DNA from: Rhodospirillaceae bacterium UBA3470
GTDB taxonomy: Bacteria; Pseudomonadota; Alphaproteobacteria; Rhodospirillales; Casp-alpha2
Length of the DNA: 5,856 nt
Reading direction: 5' to 3'
Assembly (NCBI GenBank): GCA_002378125.1
Contig: DFRF01000057.1
Span: forward strand, 1 to 5,856
Shown: one piece after another, positions 5,319 to 5,856 of the stretch
Layout: each line of letters begins with the position of its first letter
Position numbering within the stretch: position 1 is the first letter of the stretch
Position numbers and translations under genes: made by a program
Notes under the pieces: model-generated
Told to the model about the DNA's origin: nothing
The model's database searches: none
Seen by the model: only the letters and a program-made list of their open reading frames with translations

Positions 5319-5856
5319 GATGAGAGATCACTGACGACGGGGACGGCCTTTTTAAAGAGCGCGAAAAAATTCTTGGTTGTGCGCGCCGCCAACTCCTCTT
5401 CGGTTACCTCCTTTAGTTCGGCTAACTTCGCAGCCGTATAGGCGGTGAAAGCCGGCTCATTGCGCTTTCCCCGCTTTGGCACCGGAGCCAGGTAAGGTGA
5501 GTCGGTCTCCACCAATAGCCGCTCAAGCGGCACAGTCTTCACGATATCGCGTAGCTCTTCGGCAGTCTTAAAGGTAACGATCCCTGAAATGGAGATATAA
5601 AGTCCCAGTTCCTGCGCCGTCGCGGCCATTTCGGACCCACTTGAGAAACAGTGGATCACACCTGGAAACGGCCCTTTCGCATGTTCATCGCGTAAAATTC
5701 GGATCATATCGTCATCAGCGTCCCGGGTATGGACGATCACCGGAAGTCCAAGGCGGCGCGACGCATTAATATGGGCGCGAAAACTACGCTCCTGTTGAGC
5801 CCGCGAACTATGATCGTAATAGAAATCCAGGCCTGTTTCACCAAAAGCGATAACTT
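5315..5856 (-). CDS. TatD-family metal-dependent hydrolase, C-terminal part (5' end outside window)
   Basis: The frame is open from the right window edge (first whole codon at 5854) to a TGA at 5315-5317, giving 179 residues of a protein normally about 260 long. Roughly 80-90 N-terminal residues, including the expected HxH metal-binding motif, lie beyond the window. A GTG at 5740 is in frame but is not the start, because the residues before it are plainly TatD sequence. Seen here are GETGLD (5-10 of the visible part; E6 a metal ligand), VIVHTRDA (39-46; H42), HCFS (68-71; H68) and ETDSPYL (116-122; D118), then the typical RGKRNEP (129-135). TatD proteins are TIM-barrel metal-dependent hydrolases with nuclease activity reported for several members, linked to DNA repair and RNA quality control. 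It shares an ATGA overlap with the MBL-fold gene. Whether it is the TatD or YcfH-type paralogue cannot be decided. Confidence 0.95.
   Translation of the reverse strand, partial: VIAFGETGLDFYYDHSSRAQQERSFRAHINASRRLGLPVIVHTRDADDDMIRILRDEHAKGPFPGVIHCFSSGSEMAATAQELGLYISISGIVTFKTAEELRDIVKTVPLERLLVETDSPYLAPVPKRGKRNEPAFTAYTAAKLAELKEVTEEELAARTTKNFFALFKKAVPVVSDLSS

Noticed and set aside
5037..5441. 134-residue frame antisense to the MBL and TatD genes
   Set aside because: It overlaps two well-supported genes on the other strand and shows no recognisable motif or ribosome binding site.

Overview
The window looks like chromosomal DNA from an alphaproteobacterium, probably of the Rhodospirillales/Sneathiellales/Kiloniellales kind. 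This is inferred from the protein flavour (TatD, a PhnP-like metallo-beta-lactamase-fold hydrolase and MazG, all on one strand) and from moderately GC-rich coding sequence. It contains no complete mobile element, CRISPR array, tRNA or rRNA that I can recognise. Most of it is ordinary housekeeping sequence. The less explained parts are the left-hand cell-surface genes and one long intergenic gap.

Left part (1-1618): two convergent genes that are more AT-rich than the rest. The first is the 3' end of an unrecognised gene on the plus strand, faintly glycosyltransferase-like. The second is a complete FkbM-family SAM-dependent methyltransferase on the minus strand. This pairing and composition suggest the edge of a surface-polysaccharide or glycan-modification locus, possibly acquired by transfer.

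Middle (1619-2954): a divergent intergenic region with a plausible promoter, then a beta-hydroxyacid dehydrogenase-family NAD(P) oxidoreductase on the plus strand. Its start is set at 1976 by a clear AGGAGA ribosome binding site, not at the longer upstream ATG at 1940. A short gap without a convincing terminator separates it from the convergent mazG.

Right part (2955-5856), all on the minus strand and transcribed right to left: the C-terminal 179 residues of a TatD-family metal-dependent hydrolase (its start lies beyond the window), a PhnP-like MBL-fold hydrolase coupled to it through an ATGA overlap, a 780-base gap, then mazG (nucleoside triphosphate pyrophosphohydrolase). TatD and the MBL protein are almost certainly co-translated. 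MazG, which removes non-canonical NTPs, may once have belonged to the same transcription unit, but it is now separated by a region with no convincing gene. That region holds a very AT-rich island (4 G/C in 50 bases at 4311-4360), a perfect 8-bp stem-loop and several perfect palindromes. It is the part of the window most worth a second look. I see no evidence for a wholly new system.
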